The notes beneath the pieces are model-generated. The model made no database searches. It was not told the origin of the DNA and worked only from the letters and a program-made list of their open reading frames with translations. A program made the translations under genes and the position numbers. A stretch of DNA of 64,000 bases from Ophioderma brevispina (lineage: Eukaryota > Echinodermata > Ophiuroidea > Amphilepidida > Ophiodermatidae). The stretch spans positions 62,001 through 126,000 of the forward strand of contig JAMKCH010072049.1 of assembly GCA_023653785.1 (NCBI GenBank), given 5' to 3'. The number at the start of each line of letters is the position of its first letter. The stretch's first letter is position 1. Positions 12,001-23,409 of this stretch are shown one piece after another.

Positions 12001-12141
12001 TCCCGCATACAGCAATGACGACTCAAATCTATACAAAACAGCTGATTGTGGTTTGAGGTCAAACTGTACAGATCATGGTGCACAATATTACGTTTATAAA
12101 TCTGAGATATTTACACGGAAAGGGTTTTTTTTTATCTCAAG

Positions 12142-12187
12142 TCGGAATTTTGTTACGCACGTATAGGAATTTTGTTACGCACGTATA
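12142..12187. repeat. Two-copy 23-bp tandem repeat
   Basis: GGAATTTTGTTACGCACGTATA occurs twice back to back. Confidence 0.85.
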
Positions 12188-12189
12188 GA

Positions 12190-13640
12190 AATTACAGAAT
12201 CAGATTAAAAGTACTCCTTTGTCTTTTTTACACGGATGTCAAGCCAATCACTTGCAGGTTATGTTAGCATATCTATGTCAGTAACCAAAATACTAAATAC
12301 GAATGTTTATGTTTTTGGGACGCTTCGGATTAGCAAATCGCTGCTTATCCCGTTAAGCCCATTTTCACCAATGCTAATCTGAAGACCTGATGAACAAGTC
12401 AACATTGAATTCATGATCTGCTTAACTTTTAAGCCTGTTTTTTGGGGGGGTTGGCATTAGAATTAATCGGCATTAACTGTCCCTCACGCACGATGGCCAA
12501 AACAGTTTGTCATTGAAATTATGCATACTGGAAGTGTTGATGAATTTATTCTCGGAGCCAAACTCAGCTTTGTCGCCAAAACAGATGAGGGGATTATCAT
12601 AAACGCTAGACATTCCCAATAATAGATGGAAGTTTGGTTATTTTCAAATTTTATCATAATGAGTATTAGCTACCATAGCGTCAAAGCTGAGAAACCTCCG
12701 ACATCCAACAGCAAAATCAGAAACGCAAGAATGGTTGAATATCGCATTTCCCGCCAAGTATATTAAAATTGAGCTCTGCAATGTCATCAAGCAAAATAAA
12801 CCACGAGCTCAAAATACAAAATTGACATTCTGGCTAAAAATACCGCCATGAAGTTGTACGTTTTCCTCCGTACCACTGTGACTTGAATAGCTTATATGAG
12901 CCAACATGTTACGTTTCTAGGAACAATACACAATTCAGTATGGCAGCGATTAAGAAAAAAATGATGAGGCAGTGGGACAAATTACAGCTTCTGACTGGAC
13001 AGATGCAGTGCGACACAGTTCTTATTGGGATAAAAAGAACAACTGTGACATTGAAATTGACGTTTTGTTGAAATTAGCAGAGGATTCTGACAGCGAGAGC
13101 GAATCGGACGCAGGCAAAGATTAATGAGGTGTAAGTTGTTATTTAAAAGATATAGCAGCAAAATTTATTTTACACTAAAATAAATAAAAATGATAAAACA
13201 ATACATAGTCACAACTTGCATATCAGCATAAACTCTATATTGCCTCCGTGTATTATATTGGCCCAGACGGTAAACGCAAAACATACCCAATTGGCCTCTT
13301 GAGATGTTATTGATTCTATGGATACAGAATACACTGTTGCCATAAAGTTGGGAATATTTTTTTTTTCAGATCCAATCTTGAAAGTATTTCTATTTGGACG
13401 CTTCAGTAATCATAATAAGGGTAGGTGAATGATTATGTATAATGAGTCCCCACTACCGAGGTGAAGTGAATCCATGCATAATTTTGAATTACGTAACAAT
13501 GCCTTTTGTTTTGAGCTATAAAAAGGCGGGACGTCTGTTACTTGTTCCTTTTCCCTACTCCGAACCGGTGTGCAAGGAGCCCACGTTTTTCAGAATTGGT
13601 TGTTACCTTTACAACAAAAACTGACACACAGGTTCCCTAG
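12190..13640. other. Unassigned sequence
   Basis: No recognised element was found. A plus-strand frame ending at about 13122 closes with an acidic Asp/Ser/Glu tail (AEDSDSESESDAGKD then stop), which is protein-like but has no start codon or identifiable domain upstream. A poly-T run lies at 13358-13366. Confidence 0.35.
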
Positions 13641-13649
13641 GCTATGCCC

Positions 13650-14680
13650 TCGTCTAACGGTATTGCATACGCCAAAGAGTGTTTGCACTCCTACGTGAAA
13701 AGGGTACAAACAAGCCACAGAGTCGCTGATTTCCTCGGGTTATCGCAGAGTACGGTCTTTAAAATCCCACTCATCATCAAGAGGTGTGTCCTTTGAGGCC
13801 ACGAAAATCTCCATGAACACGATTGACTACCAGACGAAGATGATCGCGCGACTGCTTAATCTGTGCCTGTAGAGGCCAGGAATGCTAACTAGCCTTTTTT
13901 CGTCGGATTGTGGAGAAGACACTATGGAATCACGTTTCCCGCCAAACTGTAATCGAGATTGTTTCATCCATGGTTACCGAAGAGCAAGACGAATGAACCC
14001 AATGCCACGCCTAACCGTTTCCCCACGTAGTTGCTCGACTTTTTTTCGCTAGGCTAGGGAGTACAGACATTACATCTGAGATCGCACTGGCGAATATTGT
14101 CTTTATGGCAGAGCCGCTACATCCTTGACCAAGAGCCTTCTTGACCGTCAAGATGGAAGACAACGGGTTCGTTGATTACGTGTTTTGAGACCTCCGAAGT
14201 GCTGTATTCAGGAACGACTCAAGGTGATAACGGCTCAAGTTGAATTGTTTGGGGCCGGAATTCATTATGGAGGAAAAACTGTGGTGGCCAGATGAAAACA
14301 TGACCGCCGCCTTGGGGTTTGTTACCTGGACATTCGGGCAAATCACTGCCTGCCGCAACATGCAGAAGGTTTTATGCAACAAATTCGGGCTGCATCGACG
14401 ACAACGTCAAGCCGCACAGTGCCGCTGTAGTGATACAATTTCTTGAGGGCAGGAGGGTGGAACAGACATCCATGGCATGCTTTCTCCCATGAATATGAAC
14501 CCTATCAGAGCGTGCCTGGGATGTCTTAGGCCGAAGCCCCTCGATGAAGGGACAATCTTCCTCAACTCTACAGAAGTTAGCTCAACCTCTGACCAATGAG
14601 TGGGGGGACTCAATGCGTCTTGAGCCTAACAACCTTGTGGCCCGTACGGCCGCGAAAGTCTTGACCAACTGATTCCCACG
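13650..14680 (+). pseudogene. Decayed Tc1-family transposase
   Basis: Tc1-like peptide pieces appear in plus-strand order in several frames. First comes a helix-turn-helix segment with HRVADFLGLSQSTVFKI (near 13720-13770). Next is an Arg-rich stretch RRARRMNPMPRLTVSPRS (near 13978-14030) and SEIALANIVFMAEP (14075-14115), the usual region around the first catalytic Asp. A GGKTVVAR/NMTAA stretch follows near 14280-14310, and then a C-terminal block with AAVVIQFLEG-like and MNPI.AWDVLG-like residues (14410-14540). The order and spacing fit one transposase of normal length (about 340 residues). Numerous frameshifts and stops show it is dead. Terminal inverted repeats were not found. Confidence 0.65.
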
Positions 14681-14689
14681 GGGTGGCCA

Positions 14690-15290
14690 TGTAATGTAAA
14701 GTGACTGATTGGAAAATTGTAACAAAATCCTTAAATCTGCTGTTCAAATACCCCGTTTTCCTTCAGGCTAAGGACCGCAGTTCGTAAAGGGTTACTTGTG
14801 GAATAAGTTCATGGTGATAATTTCGTAAGAGACTGATCATTCAAATAGTGTGGCAATATCACATAGATATATACTTAAATAAGGTCACACTGTATTCAAT
14901 AATTCAAGGCACCATCTTGAAAAAAATAAATTTTGAACCAAGTACCTAAAATCGTGTACAAAGACGGCTTTTTCGGGTAAGTCGACTCCAAGGATTCTGA
15001 TTCTGACAGTATTTTGTCATTATGCCATAGTTTCGATCCCCAGCAATACAGATTTGGAATCTTTTTGAGGGTAGCACTTATGTAGAATCAATGATTAACA
15101 TTTTTGGCTAATTCTAGAATGGTCCACGGATGAAGCCCTGATCTTGAATATGATATAAGAATTACATTGTTTTGATTAAAGCGTTGTATTTTGGAAATAC
15201 TTGGTCTTTAAAAGTCAAAAATACACAAAAGTAAAAGAAGGACATATTTACTGGAAGTGTCCGATATCAACGAAAGAGGGAAAAAAAAAA
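14690..15290. other. Unassigned AT-rich sequence
   Basis: No ORF, repeat boundary or RNA gene was recognised. Confidence 0.4.
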
Positions 15291-15294
15291 ACCT

Positions 15295-15560
15295 TAACAC
15301 TTTAAGTGGTCCAACTAAAACACATTCCGTTAGTGCCCATGGGGGGGGGGGTTCCTAAGGACGCCAACCCAGATAACCACTTTCTCATGGGCGTTTGAGT
15401 CATGACACTAACACAGTAAGGAGTCACTTAAGAACCACATACCCACATAAAAAAAATGCCGAACTTTCACTATGACCAATGGCCATTGAAATTGTCATTC
15501 CTCTCAATCCGACAAAGAGTGGTTCGCACAATTCATCCTCATCTTCCAATATCGGTTTTG
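15295..15560. repeat. GTTAGTGCCCA(A/T)GGGG repeat copy
   Basis: CCGTTAGTGCCCATGGGG is followed by a G run and TTCCTAAGGACGCCAACCCA. The same core occurs at 15861-15905, 23550-23625 and 24002-24070. In all copies GTTAGTGCCCAAGGGG-like sequence precedes a G run and then a GGACCC or ACCCAAC block, so this is one repeat family with several members in the window. Confidence 0.6.
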
Positions 15561-15857
15561 AACCACAATAATTCTTCCTCAGAATAACCAATGAAAATAT
15601 CATTGCAAATATACCAAATTAGATACCATCTTGTAATTTTTCTCTCAAAACTTCAAATTCACCTTGGTTTTCCCAAGACTTACACAGTTAGAGCACGGTC
15701 ATGACAAATTAAAATTGATGCTATCATCATATAAAAGGTTTCTTTAAGTTTATTATTATTAATTATTGGGCCTCCTAAGTATATATCTCCGCAATAAATC
15801 CAAAGATTTAATTGCTTTAATTTTTTTAATTAGTAACATATCTTGTTTTTTTTTCAC

Positions 15858-16092
15858 TTCCGGTAGTGCCCAAGGGGGGGGGGGGTTCCTAGGGACCCAA
15901 CCGAATTACTCTAATGAAGCCGTGGCGGATTTAATTTTTTTAGTATCAGGAAAGCGTATTCCTAAATCATACATTAGGCAAATAAACACCCTTGAAAATT
16001 TTTTTGTTTTTTGATTGCGTAACCGAAAAATCGCAAAAAAAAAAATCAATGTTGGGTACTATGGAGCCCCCTTGGGCACTTAGTGTTATATA
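15858..16092. mobile_element. Short inverted-repeat element (MITE) of the same family
   Basis: The left arm is GGTAGTGCCCAAGGGG plus a G run, then TTCCTAGGGACCCAAC. The right arm, reverse-complemented, is ACTAAGTGCCCAAGGGGG then CTCCATAGTACCCAAC. The element is therefore about 235 bases with about 40-base arms. The ORF across it is Ile/Phe/Lys low complexity. Confidence 0.55.
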
Positions 16093-17016
16093 TTATTTTC
16101 ATCTTACAGCTTATATAGAAATACTAAAAACTGTTGGCTCGCAAATACCAAAATGTCAGATAACATTATTAATCTAATAACCTGATTAATTCATACGGCG
16201 GTAAATTTGGAAGGAAAGCATTTAAGACTCCAACGCTACCGAATTATTTACTCACCAGGAGTACTTTTGCCAGACCTCTGGCGTCATCACTGATGGTATT
16301 GCTCTGATTCAGTCTGGAAACTCGGTGATGAAGTTCACATGACGTATGATTTTATACTCAAATGTTTTGAATGCCCCTCCCCTGCTTGGGTGAAGCCATT
16401 GTCCGACTGGATCCAAGTCTATTCCTTTGTCTCTGTTCATTTCACCGGGTCTCCTTTTTGATGTGGATTGCTTCAAGAACCCTCCTAGGGAACTCTTTTG
16501 ACTCCCTACCAACCTTTCAAATTATCCCAGTCAATTTCGTGGCCTGTATTGATGATGTGCTTCCTGATGGCTGAATTGGAGCTGGGCGCCCTTGATTTAT
16601 GTTCACAGCGACCCGTTTTCCAACTTTCGACCAGATTCCACCATGTATTGGGAGTCACAGGCGGCACAAGGAATGCTATACACCACTGCCTTGAGTTTTT
16701 CTTTACTTGCTTGTCTTTTGGTGGCAACCATGGATTTCTTGAGAGTTTGTAAAGTTTAATGTGGTAGTGACACCTGCGGAATTAAAAGTCCAGTCCGTAG
16801 TCTCTCAGATATCCCACCCACAAAAGGCAAACGGTGCTAAGCTCCTTTTGCAGGGTATCCTACCATCTGGTTAGATTGGCATCCTTGTGTTCTTAGGGTT
16901 TCCCCTAAAAAATGCCCAATCCTGGTAGCCACAGTTGTTAAAAGCTTCCTTGACATGTGCCCCTTCCTCGCATTTATCCTCCGGGTCGGTGACAACAGAT
17001 TCCGCTCCTATATAAC

Positions 17017-20000
17017 CATGGAGGTAGGAGAGAAGAGAAAGCTCTCCTAATTGCATTACGCACGCCGATGATCCCAATTAAATAATCACTTGGCACTCAT
17101 TGTAAAAGCATAGACCAACAAAGGCCGCTCCTCGGCAGGGAGTACTCTTTCATGTTCCCATGATCATCGCCGACAAAGCTGGTCACTCTCAGTTGAACAA
17201 GATATATGACCTGTGCGCAGAAAGGTATATCCCCGATGCGCAGTGGTTTGTTTACCATGTTGAGACGAAACAAAGAGATGAGTCGATTACAGCCGAAAGT
17301 CTGAGTATTTCAGTCCAAAAAAATCGGATAAAGCATGTTCCTAAGAGACTTACATTGATTTTAAGTTTTTGAAACTTGGATGTTTTGAAACGCCTATGAT
17401 ATTTTGGAGACGAAATCTCAACTTGAATGGGGAAGAAACATGCCGTATCTAAACATGACACCAACCTTGACAGTGCCGCGGAGTTCCCGTTTCTCAATTT
17501 GGTCCCGAAGTTGGTCCTATTTACCACAGAATTGTAATGTTCGTTAAAAATGCAGAATAATGTAAAAATGTGCATTTTTTTATAAAATCAATCAAATTTG
17601 GCATAAAAGGGAAAGGAGGTAGAGAATTTAAATTGGAAAACAATTGGATAAGGAACCACTCTGCCTGCAGGTCAATTTCAATGTCACCTAGAGGTCCCAA
17701 AGGTCAATTGAGGTCAAATACATTAAAACCTGCAGAATAAGGTTGCATAACTCTCACACATCATAAACATTCTCATCGGAATCTATTTGTGACATACATT
17801 TCGACTTAATCAAAGATGGTCTTCTTCATTAAAAGGGAACCGAGATATTATGAGGATACAAATTTGGTATAAATTTGCGCTTGTTGTAGAATATCAACGG
17901 AGGACATTTCTAGTTATTGAACAAAGAAATGAAACAAAACACTAATGTGTTGAACTCCCCTGCTGTCTTATCAGCCCCATAAACAAGCATACTCGGATAT
18001 TTGTCATGCACACACAAATACAAAAGCATATATTACTGAAGAGGGCTTTTAAGGCTTATTGTCCCTCCAGGTTTGATTTAATATTTTGTTAAAATTGGTT
18101 TTAAAAAAATGGGAGGGGGGCATTTTTTGATGGAATGTCCTCTTATCTCTTAAGCTTAATACATAACATAAACATGTAACATTTCATTGAAAGAGATACA
18201 GGACATAGCTCACTGGGATACATTTCGGTGAATTTGTTTGAAAATTAAATCAATTATTAAATTATTGAAGAATTTTAATGGAACAATCGGAATTATATTT
18301 TTATACTTTGACACTGTCACATTTTAAAGAGAAAACATAGTGATTTGTCCCTTGTATATTGGGGGCATGAATACATAGATTTGGGTCATTAAGGGGGTAC
18401 AGTCCAAAGAGGCCCAGGTATGAACCCCACTCATTCGGATGCATTTGTAAGGATCTTGTATTTTATAGAGAAGCACCAATTGAGTACATAGATGTAGAAG
18501 AGAAGGAGAAAGCTCTATTAAAAATTTGTTCCACTTTTGACTGCAAATCTTTCATATTGCTTCATAAAATGTCACCCACATCATGAGAAAACAAACATGT
18601 GTAATCGGTTAAACTGATACCACAATTTTGTCATGGCAACATTGTACGAGACCACGAGACTGACAATCGTCGAGTCCACCTTTAAGTATTCCTCGAGTCT
18701 CAAGGAAGTTTTCAGTTGTCTGAAAAGGGCTGGGCCCCCAATCATAGAGTAGAATTTTTGTAGAGTTTGGTCCCTGTAATTAGGCTCGATTGTTCCCAAA
18801 ATATGGATCGAATAAAAAAGGATTTTTGTTTGTGCAAAACGTTTAATCAAATAAAGCCCAAACTCTACTTAGAACAGTTTTATTTTCAGAAACAGTGGTG
18901 GTCCTAGGTGAAAGTCAGTAAGGGCATTTGGTGGGACCCCCCTCCAAAAAAGTGTGAAATTCTATCTTGATTCTCAATTCTACGACTGTGATGTGCGATT
19001 TTTGCCTGAACTATTATGGGAATCACTGCCCTAAGTTAAATTGCCCCTCGATACCCCCCAAAACATTTCTGGTGCTGGGATTGGTCATCTTAAAGACACT
19101 ATCAGTGATTTGAAAATAATTTTAAATTTGCAGGAATAGCTTCAAAGTGAAGGATGAGTCTGTAGAATTCGCATAATTTTTTTTTTTAAAATTAGTTTGT
19201 AATATTCTCATAAGTTACCTTAAGTGTTCCAAGATACGATGCGCCATTCAATTACGTGTTGTAGTAAGCGTCCGAACGGACACTAACACGACTAAATCTC
19301 TCGATCTGTCTCTTATTAGGTTGCTTCTGGTCTTATATTTGCAGGGTATGTTAGCCTACCTGTACTTGTTACTACAAGCAAAAATCTGATTTTTGATGTG
19401 GATTTTTTTTTTTAACACTTTTTCAAATCTGATTTTTGATAGTGTCTTTAACTGATTGAGTTTGACTGTTTATTGGGTGCTTTGCTTCCCCCAAAAAATA
19501 TTGCCAAGTAAGTTAATATGCGAACCCCCCTTCTTCCTCCCGACAGAATTCGCTCTGTGAAATGTTTGGCCCGCCCGCACCCACCACCCCCCGCCCCCAA
19601 GATGTGTTGAAAACCAAAATGGCAAAAATATTGATATCAGGGCCAGTCCTAGCCCTAGGCCTACACTACTTGTTGAATATGCTCCCTTGATAACTGAATT
19701 TATTCCTCTTTATATTTCCTAAAAACATGATTACTATGAAATAGATTTTGATTAGGTCTACATTGCAAAGCACAACGTACACGAGATCAATTTTATGCTT
19801 AATGCATGTGCATCAAACATTGCCTCGATGTAAATTACAATGCTGTGGTAAATATGGTGATGGGGCGTCCATTTTAACAATACTTTTGTGCACGGATCAT
19901 GTGCTTAAAACACGTATTTTCTCTGAAGTGAAAATCGGATTAATCGCCAAGGTCTCATTTATTTCAACCAAAATGTGGGCCAACTTTCGGTCAAAATTGA

Positions 20001-20554
20001 AAAACGGGCAACTTCGGACACGGTGAAGTTGGTCCGCAATTGTTAGATAACGGCATTTTCTTCCTCAATTCCACTTGAGATTTTGTCTCCATATACTTAA
20101 GAAATACGCGCTACAAACATTCAGTTTTTAAAAGCCGAAAGTACGAGTTTAAAACTAGAATCAATGTAATCTTCTTAGGCACATGCTATCTTGGCTTTCT
20201 AATAAATGACCTCCAAAGTGATCCGAAATGATCTTGTTTTACCTTTAAGATGTTGACGGTGACTTGTGTTTTCCATGTCTAAAATAATCAATACTCATGA
20301 TTTATTGTAAACAGATGCCAAGTTTCAGCTTTTTTACAAGAAATGCCAATAAGGGACTATTCTGCTTAACCTAACTATGTACATCGATGAATTTGAATGC
20401 ACATGCTATCATCATCATATCGATCATCCGTTTTGTATTGTTTCCAATACAATATTTTTACAACGACCTGTTTTAACGAGGGGGGGCGGTGGGCTATTGA
20501 GCATCGTTCAAAGGGATTTTGGGAAGAGGCTTTCTCCTTTCTCGTACCTCCCTG
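17017..20554. mobile_element. 3.54-kb TIR transposon nested in the Penelope element
   Basis: The left end is CATGGAGGTAGGAGAGAAG then AGAAAGC; the reverse complement of the right end is CAGGGAGGTACGAGAAAGG then AGAAAGC, an inverted repeat of about 27 bases. The flanks share GTTAT(A/T) on the minus strand, a probable target-site duplication. CAGGG-type ends and a possible 8-base duplication with indels suggest a hAT-like element, but no transposase was recognised. The first 340 bases have a direct copy split between about 60797-60885 and 63195-63480. A short plus-strand frame near the left end (17160-17372) contains the shared peptide IPDAQWFV and ETKQRDESIT. The interior is otherwise AT-rich with no convincing gene and carries a TTAA MITE. 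Confidence 0.7.
19090..19451. mobile_element. TTAA-flanked MITE
   Basis: The left end reads TTAAAGACACTATCAGTG; the right end reads TTTTTGATAGTGTCTTTAA. The 11-base ends AGACACTATCA are inverted and each is flanked by TTAA, the target used by piggyBac-type transposases. The interior holds poly-T and two copies of CTGATTTTTGAT and no coding sequence. It sits inside the 3.5-kb element. Confidence 0.7.
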
Positions 20555-20929
20555 AATAACAGAGTCCGAACCACACTTAATTTGTGCTCGTCAGCGGGTG
20601 TGGGAATTAAAATTCACGAATTTGGGTCTGTGTGCGTTGGTTTTCTGTAGACCTTAATTTTAAGTGAACCATCCCGTTGTCTACAAATTAATGTCGAGAA
20701 AGGCAGTTGGCCCGTCTTCCTCTTCCTAGCTGCGTGAATTTATGTTTTTAGCAAGGCTTTAATATGATCCTTGAACTCATCTAAGTGAAACAGTTTTTGA
20801 TGACACAGAATGTATCGTCAACATAGCGATACGCCTGTACGTTGGGGATGGGGTGCTGTTTTTAGAGCCTTTTTTTTATAGGGATGAACGCCTAAACACA
20901 AGGCCTTGCCACATCTAAACCATGGGCAG

Positions 20930-21586
20930 GATACCCATACAAAAGGATCTTAGTCACCGTGCCTTTTGTTGGTGACTATCTGAGAGACTAACGACGGACT
21001 TTATTTCGCAGGTGTCATACCACATTTAAACCTTTACACCCTCAAGAAATCCCTGGTTGGCACCAAAAGACCAAACAGATAAAGAAAACTCCAGGCGTGG
21101 TGGTATAGCATTCCTTTTCGCGACTGTGACTCCAATCCATTGGTGAATCTGGTCGAAAGTTGGAAAAACGGGTTGCTGAACATAAATCAAGGGCGCCCAT
21201 CTCCAAATCACCCTCAGTGGAGGCAACATCATCAATACAGGCCACGAAATTGACTGGGATAATTTGAAAAGTGTGTGGATAGGGAGGTCAAGAGTTCCCT
21301 AGGAGGGTTCTTGAAGCAATCCACAATCAAAAAAGGAGAACCCGAAACTGAACAGAGACAAAGGAGCTAGACTTGGATCCATCTGTGACAATTTGCTTCA
21401 CCCCAAGAGGGGAGGGGCAATCAAAACATTTTTGACGTCCATAAAAGCAATGACGTCATTGTGAACTTCATCACCGAGTTTCCAGACTGACTCAGAGCAA
21501 TACCATCAGCTGATGACAGCCAAGTCTGGCGAAATTACTCCTGGTGGTAAATAATTTCGTAGGCGTTGACGTCTAAATGCTTTGCA
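20930..21586 (+). mobile_element. Second Penelope-like 3' fragment, opposite strand
   Basis: The plus-strand frame reads ILVTVPFVGDYLRD, then KKTPGVVV, SGRKLEKRVAEHKSRAPISKSP and RPRN*LG, which is the Penelope C-terminal region with its GIY-YIG part. It is an inverted copy of 16212-16810 and matches over about 600 bases to the same 3' end (GTAAATAATT near both ends). Differences include many single-base indels. It meets the RT part of the first element head-to-head around 20885-20930. Frames are broken by stops and indels. Confidence 0.75.
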
Positions 21587-21589
21587 ATT

Positions 21590-22220
21590 ATTAATCTAAG
21601 GTGATAAATCTTATAATCGATATTTTTATAACCGTAAATTGTAAACATAAATGCTATCTCCCCTTAAATGGTCGGTATAACAAATAAATCTTGGATTACG
21701 CACAAAAATGTCAGTGCAACTCTGTAGTCTTCGTATAAAATATCGAGCTGTGAGGTGTCTCGCCTGTTCAGTACCGTATATTCTTACACAATGGTTAGAA
21801 ATGCTAAGAGCAGCTACTATAAAGATATACTATAATGGTTGCGATAATTCCAAATCGAAGATTGGCACTTAATAACAATTCCATGATATTCAAGCAATCA
21901 ACTTGTCAAAGACTTATGCTGCTATTTTAACGTGGTGTAATATCAGCATAATTCAGTTTTAATCTTTTAGCTTCGTGTGTATTTGTGCAAGTTTTAAATC
22001 AGATCAAAAACACTTTTTAAAACAATACATTTCAGTAAATAATGGTTTCTCTCTCTGTAAAATTTTTTTTCTTTTCCTGTGTTTGTTCATCTTTACTCAG
22101 AAATTCCCATGAAATAAGTACTTATGGGGATGAAAATGCCCCAAATCAGTAATTTGACAATATTTACATTGAAATTTCACTACATTAGTTCCTAGCAGAC
22201 AAGTGAATATTTATAATCAA
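21590..22220. other. Unassigned AT-rich sequence
   Basis: No ORF, terminal repeat or RNA gene was recognised. Confidence 0.4.
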
Positions 22221-22224
22221 ATCT

Positions 22225-22310
22225 TTTTCTGAGATGGCCAGCGCACACAAGTGTTACTAAACATTTCCTCGCGACATGTGCGCTTGGCCGATGAACCGAA
22301 AGCTTTAAGC
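22225..22310. repeat. Left flanking copy of the palindromic array
   Basis: GAGATGGCCAGCGCACACAAGTGTT, then GTGCGCTTGGCCGATGAACCGAAAGC. A related segment in the same orientation follows the array at about 23308-23385 (ATGACCAGCGCAAGCGAACACAAGTGTTG, then GTGCTTGGTCGTATCGAAGCGG). The two flanks are about 1.08 kb apart. Confidence 0.55.
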
Positions 22311-23056
22311 AATTTTGGCCCGAATTATGCTCCAGGACCAGCTGCTTCCAGGACCATAGGCGCCTGAAGCATTGGTCCTGGAGCAGCTCTGGTGGTCTGG
22401 TGCTGGTCCTGTAGCATATGGTCCTGGCGCATAAATAATCTGGAAAAATATTTCAATAAGTCAAATATGCTCCAGGAGCATTAATTTGAATACGCAATGG
22501 GTCCAGGACCATATGGCATATATGCTCCTGAAGCAGTGAAGAAATATCTAAGTCAAAAATACTGCTCCAGGAGCATATTTGCCATAGCTCCTGGACATTT
22601 TGCGTATTCAAATAGCTCCTGGAGCATATTTGACTAAATATTTATCCAGATTATTTAATGCTCCCAGGACCATATGCTCCTGAGCTTGGTCCTGAGCAGC
22701 TGGTCCTGGGGCAATGTCCCTGAGCATAAATATCTGGAAAAATATGTCTAAGTCAGCAATATGCTCCTGAGCATCATATTTGAATACGCACATGGTCCAG
22801 TAGGCATATTGCATATATGCTCCTGGAGCAGTGGAGAAATATTCTAAGAAGTGTCATACTGCTCCAGGACATATTTGCCATAGGCTCCCTGGACCATTTT
22901 CGTATTCAAATATGCTCCTTGATCATATTTGACTTAGAATATGTTTCCAATTAGTTATGCTCCAGGACCAATGCTCCATGACCATTCTGGTCCAGGACCA
23001 TAATGCTCCAGGAGCATATTGGTCCCCTTGAGCAGCTGGTCCTGGAGGCATATTTC
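22311..23056. repeat. Nested palindromic minisatellite (GCTCCAGGAGCATAT family)
   Basis: About 750 bases are composed almost wholly of GCTCCAGGAGC, GGTCCAGGACC and GCTCCTGGAGC units joined by ATAT and TTTGAATACGCA-like spacers. Two higher-order copies can be aligned, one from about 22433 (ATCTGGAAAAATATTTC onward) and one from about 22727 (ATCTGGAAAAATATGTC onward), a period near 294. Each copy is itself a long palindrome. Its left half runs from ATCTGGAAAAATAT through AAATATGCTCCAGGAGC and GAATACGCA to the centre, and the right half repeats this inverted (TGCGTATTCAAAT, GCTCCTGGAGCATATTTGACT, ATCCAGATTATTTA). Units differ mostly by one-base indels. Confidence 0.85.
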
Positions 23057-23127
23057 GGGTCAAAATCTCTTAGAAGCAACTGGAACCTCCGTATTACTAG
23101 CATTGCGATGTTGCCAATTGTGCCACA

Positions 23128-23240
23128 AGCCAGGTTGGTATAGCGGAGCGATAGATATCATCTATAGGGTGTTAGGTCTGAAGGTGTCCATCACTTTCCT
23201 AGGCGGATGGCATCAGAACGGTATATTTACATAACAAATT
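23128..23240 (+). repeat. Dispersed repeat, inverted partner of 47867-47972
   Basis: Contains GGAGCGATAGATATCATCTATA and GTGTTAGGTCTGAAGGTGTCCATC. The reverse complement of 47867-47972 has the same order with small differences (ATCATCTATAGGTGTTAGGTCC and so on). In both places the repeat lies close to SINE-like or palindromic material. Confidence 0.7.
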
Positions 23241-23409
23241 TATATGTTGCTTTGAAATTTTAACTACTATTCTCCAGGCAACAATTATCAATTGTATATC
23301 TTTCCCTGGCCTCAGATGACCAGCGCAAGCGAACACAAGTGTTGAATAAAAGCCTGTGGTGCTTGGTCGTATCGAAGCGGTAACGTCAAGTTTGATTTTC
23401 AATGGTTAC

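Larger units (their letters stand above)
16212..20883 (-). mobile_element. Penelope-like retroelement, split by a nested insertion
   Basis: Read on the minus strand from 20883 downward, the frame gives ALKTAPHP, then the RT catalytic motif YVDDTFCVIK, then LPFLDINL-like and VYRKPTHTDQY-like segments, and HKLSVVRTLLF near 20560. The coding sense resumes at 17007 with AESVVTDPEDK, HVKEAFNNCGYQDWAF, and then a GIY-YIG endonuclease-like tail: VAEHKSRAP (seen as CEHKSRAPSSNSAIRKH), IINTGHEIDWDNLK, ending near 16212. This RT-then-GIY-YIG order is diagnostic of Penelope-like elements. The 3.54-kb insert at 17017-20554 separates two parts that are adjacent in the family. The RT N-terminal half is missing beyond 20883. 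Several frameshifts occur, so it is inactive. Confidence 0.8.

Noticed and set aside
22311..23056. CRISPR-like array of repeats
   Set aside because: Eukaryotic context, self-complementary units without unique spacers, and no associated genes.
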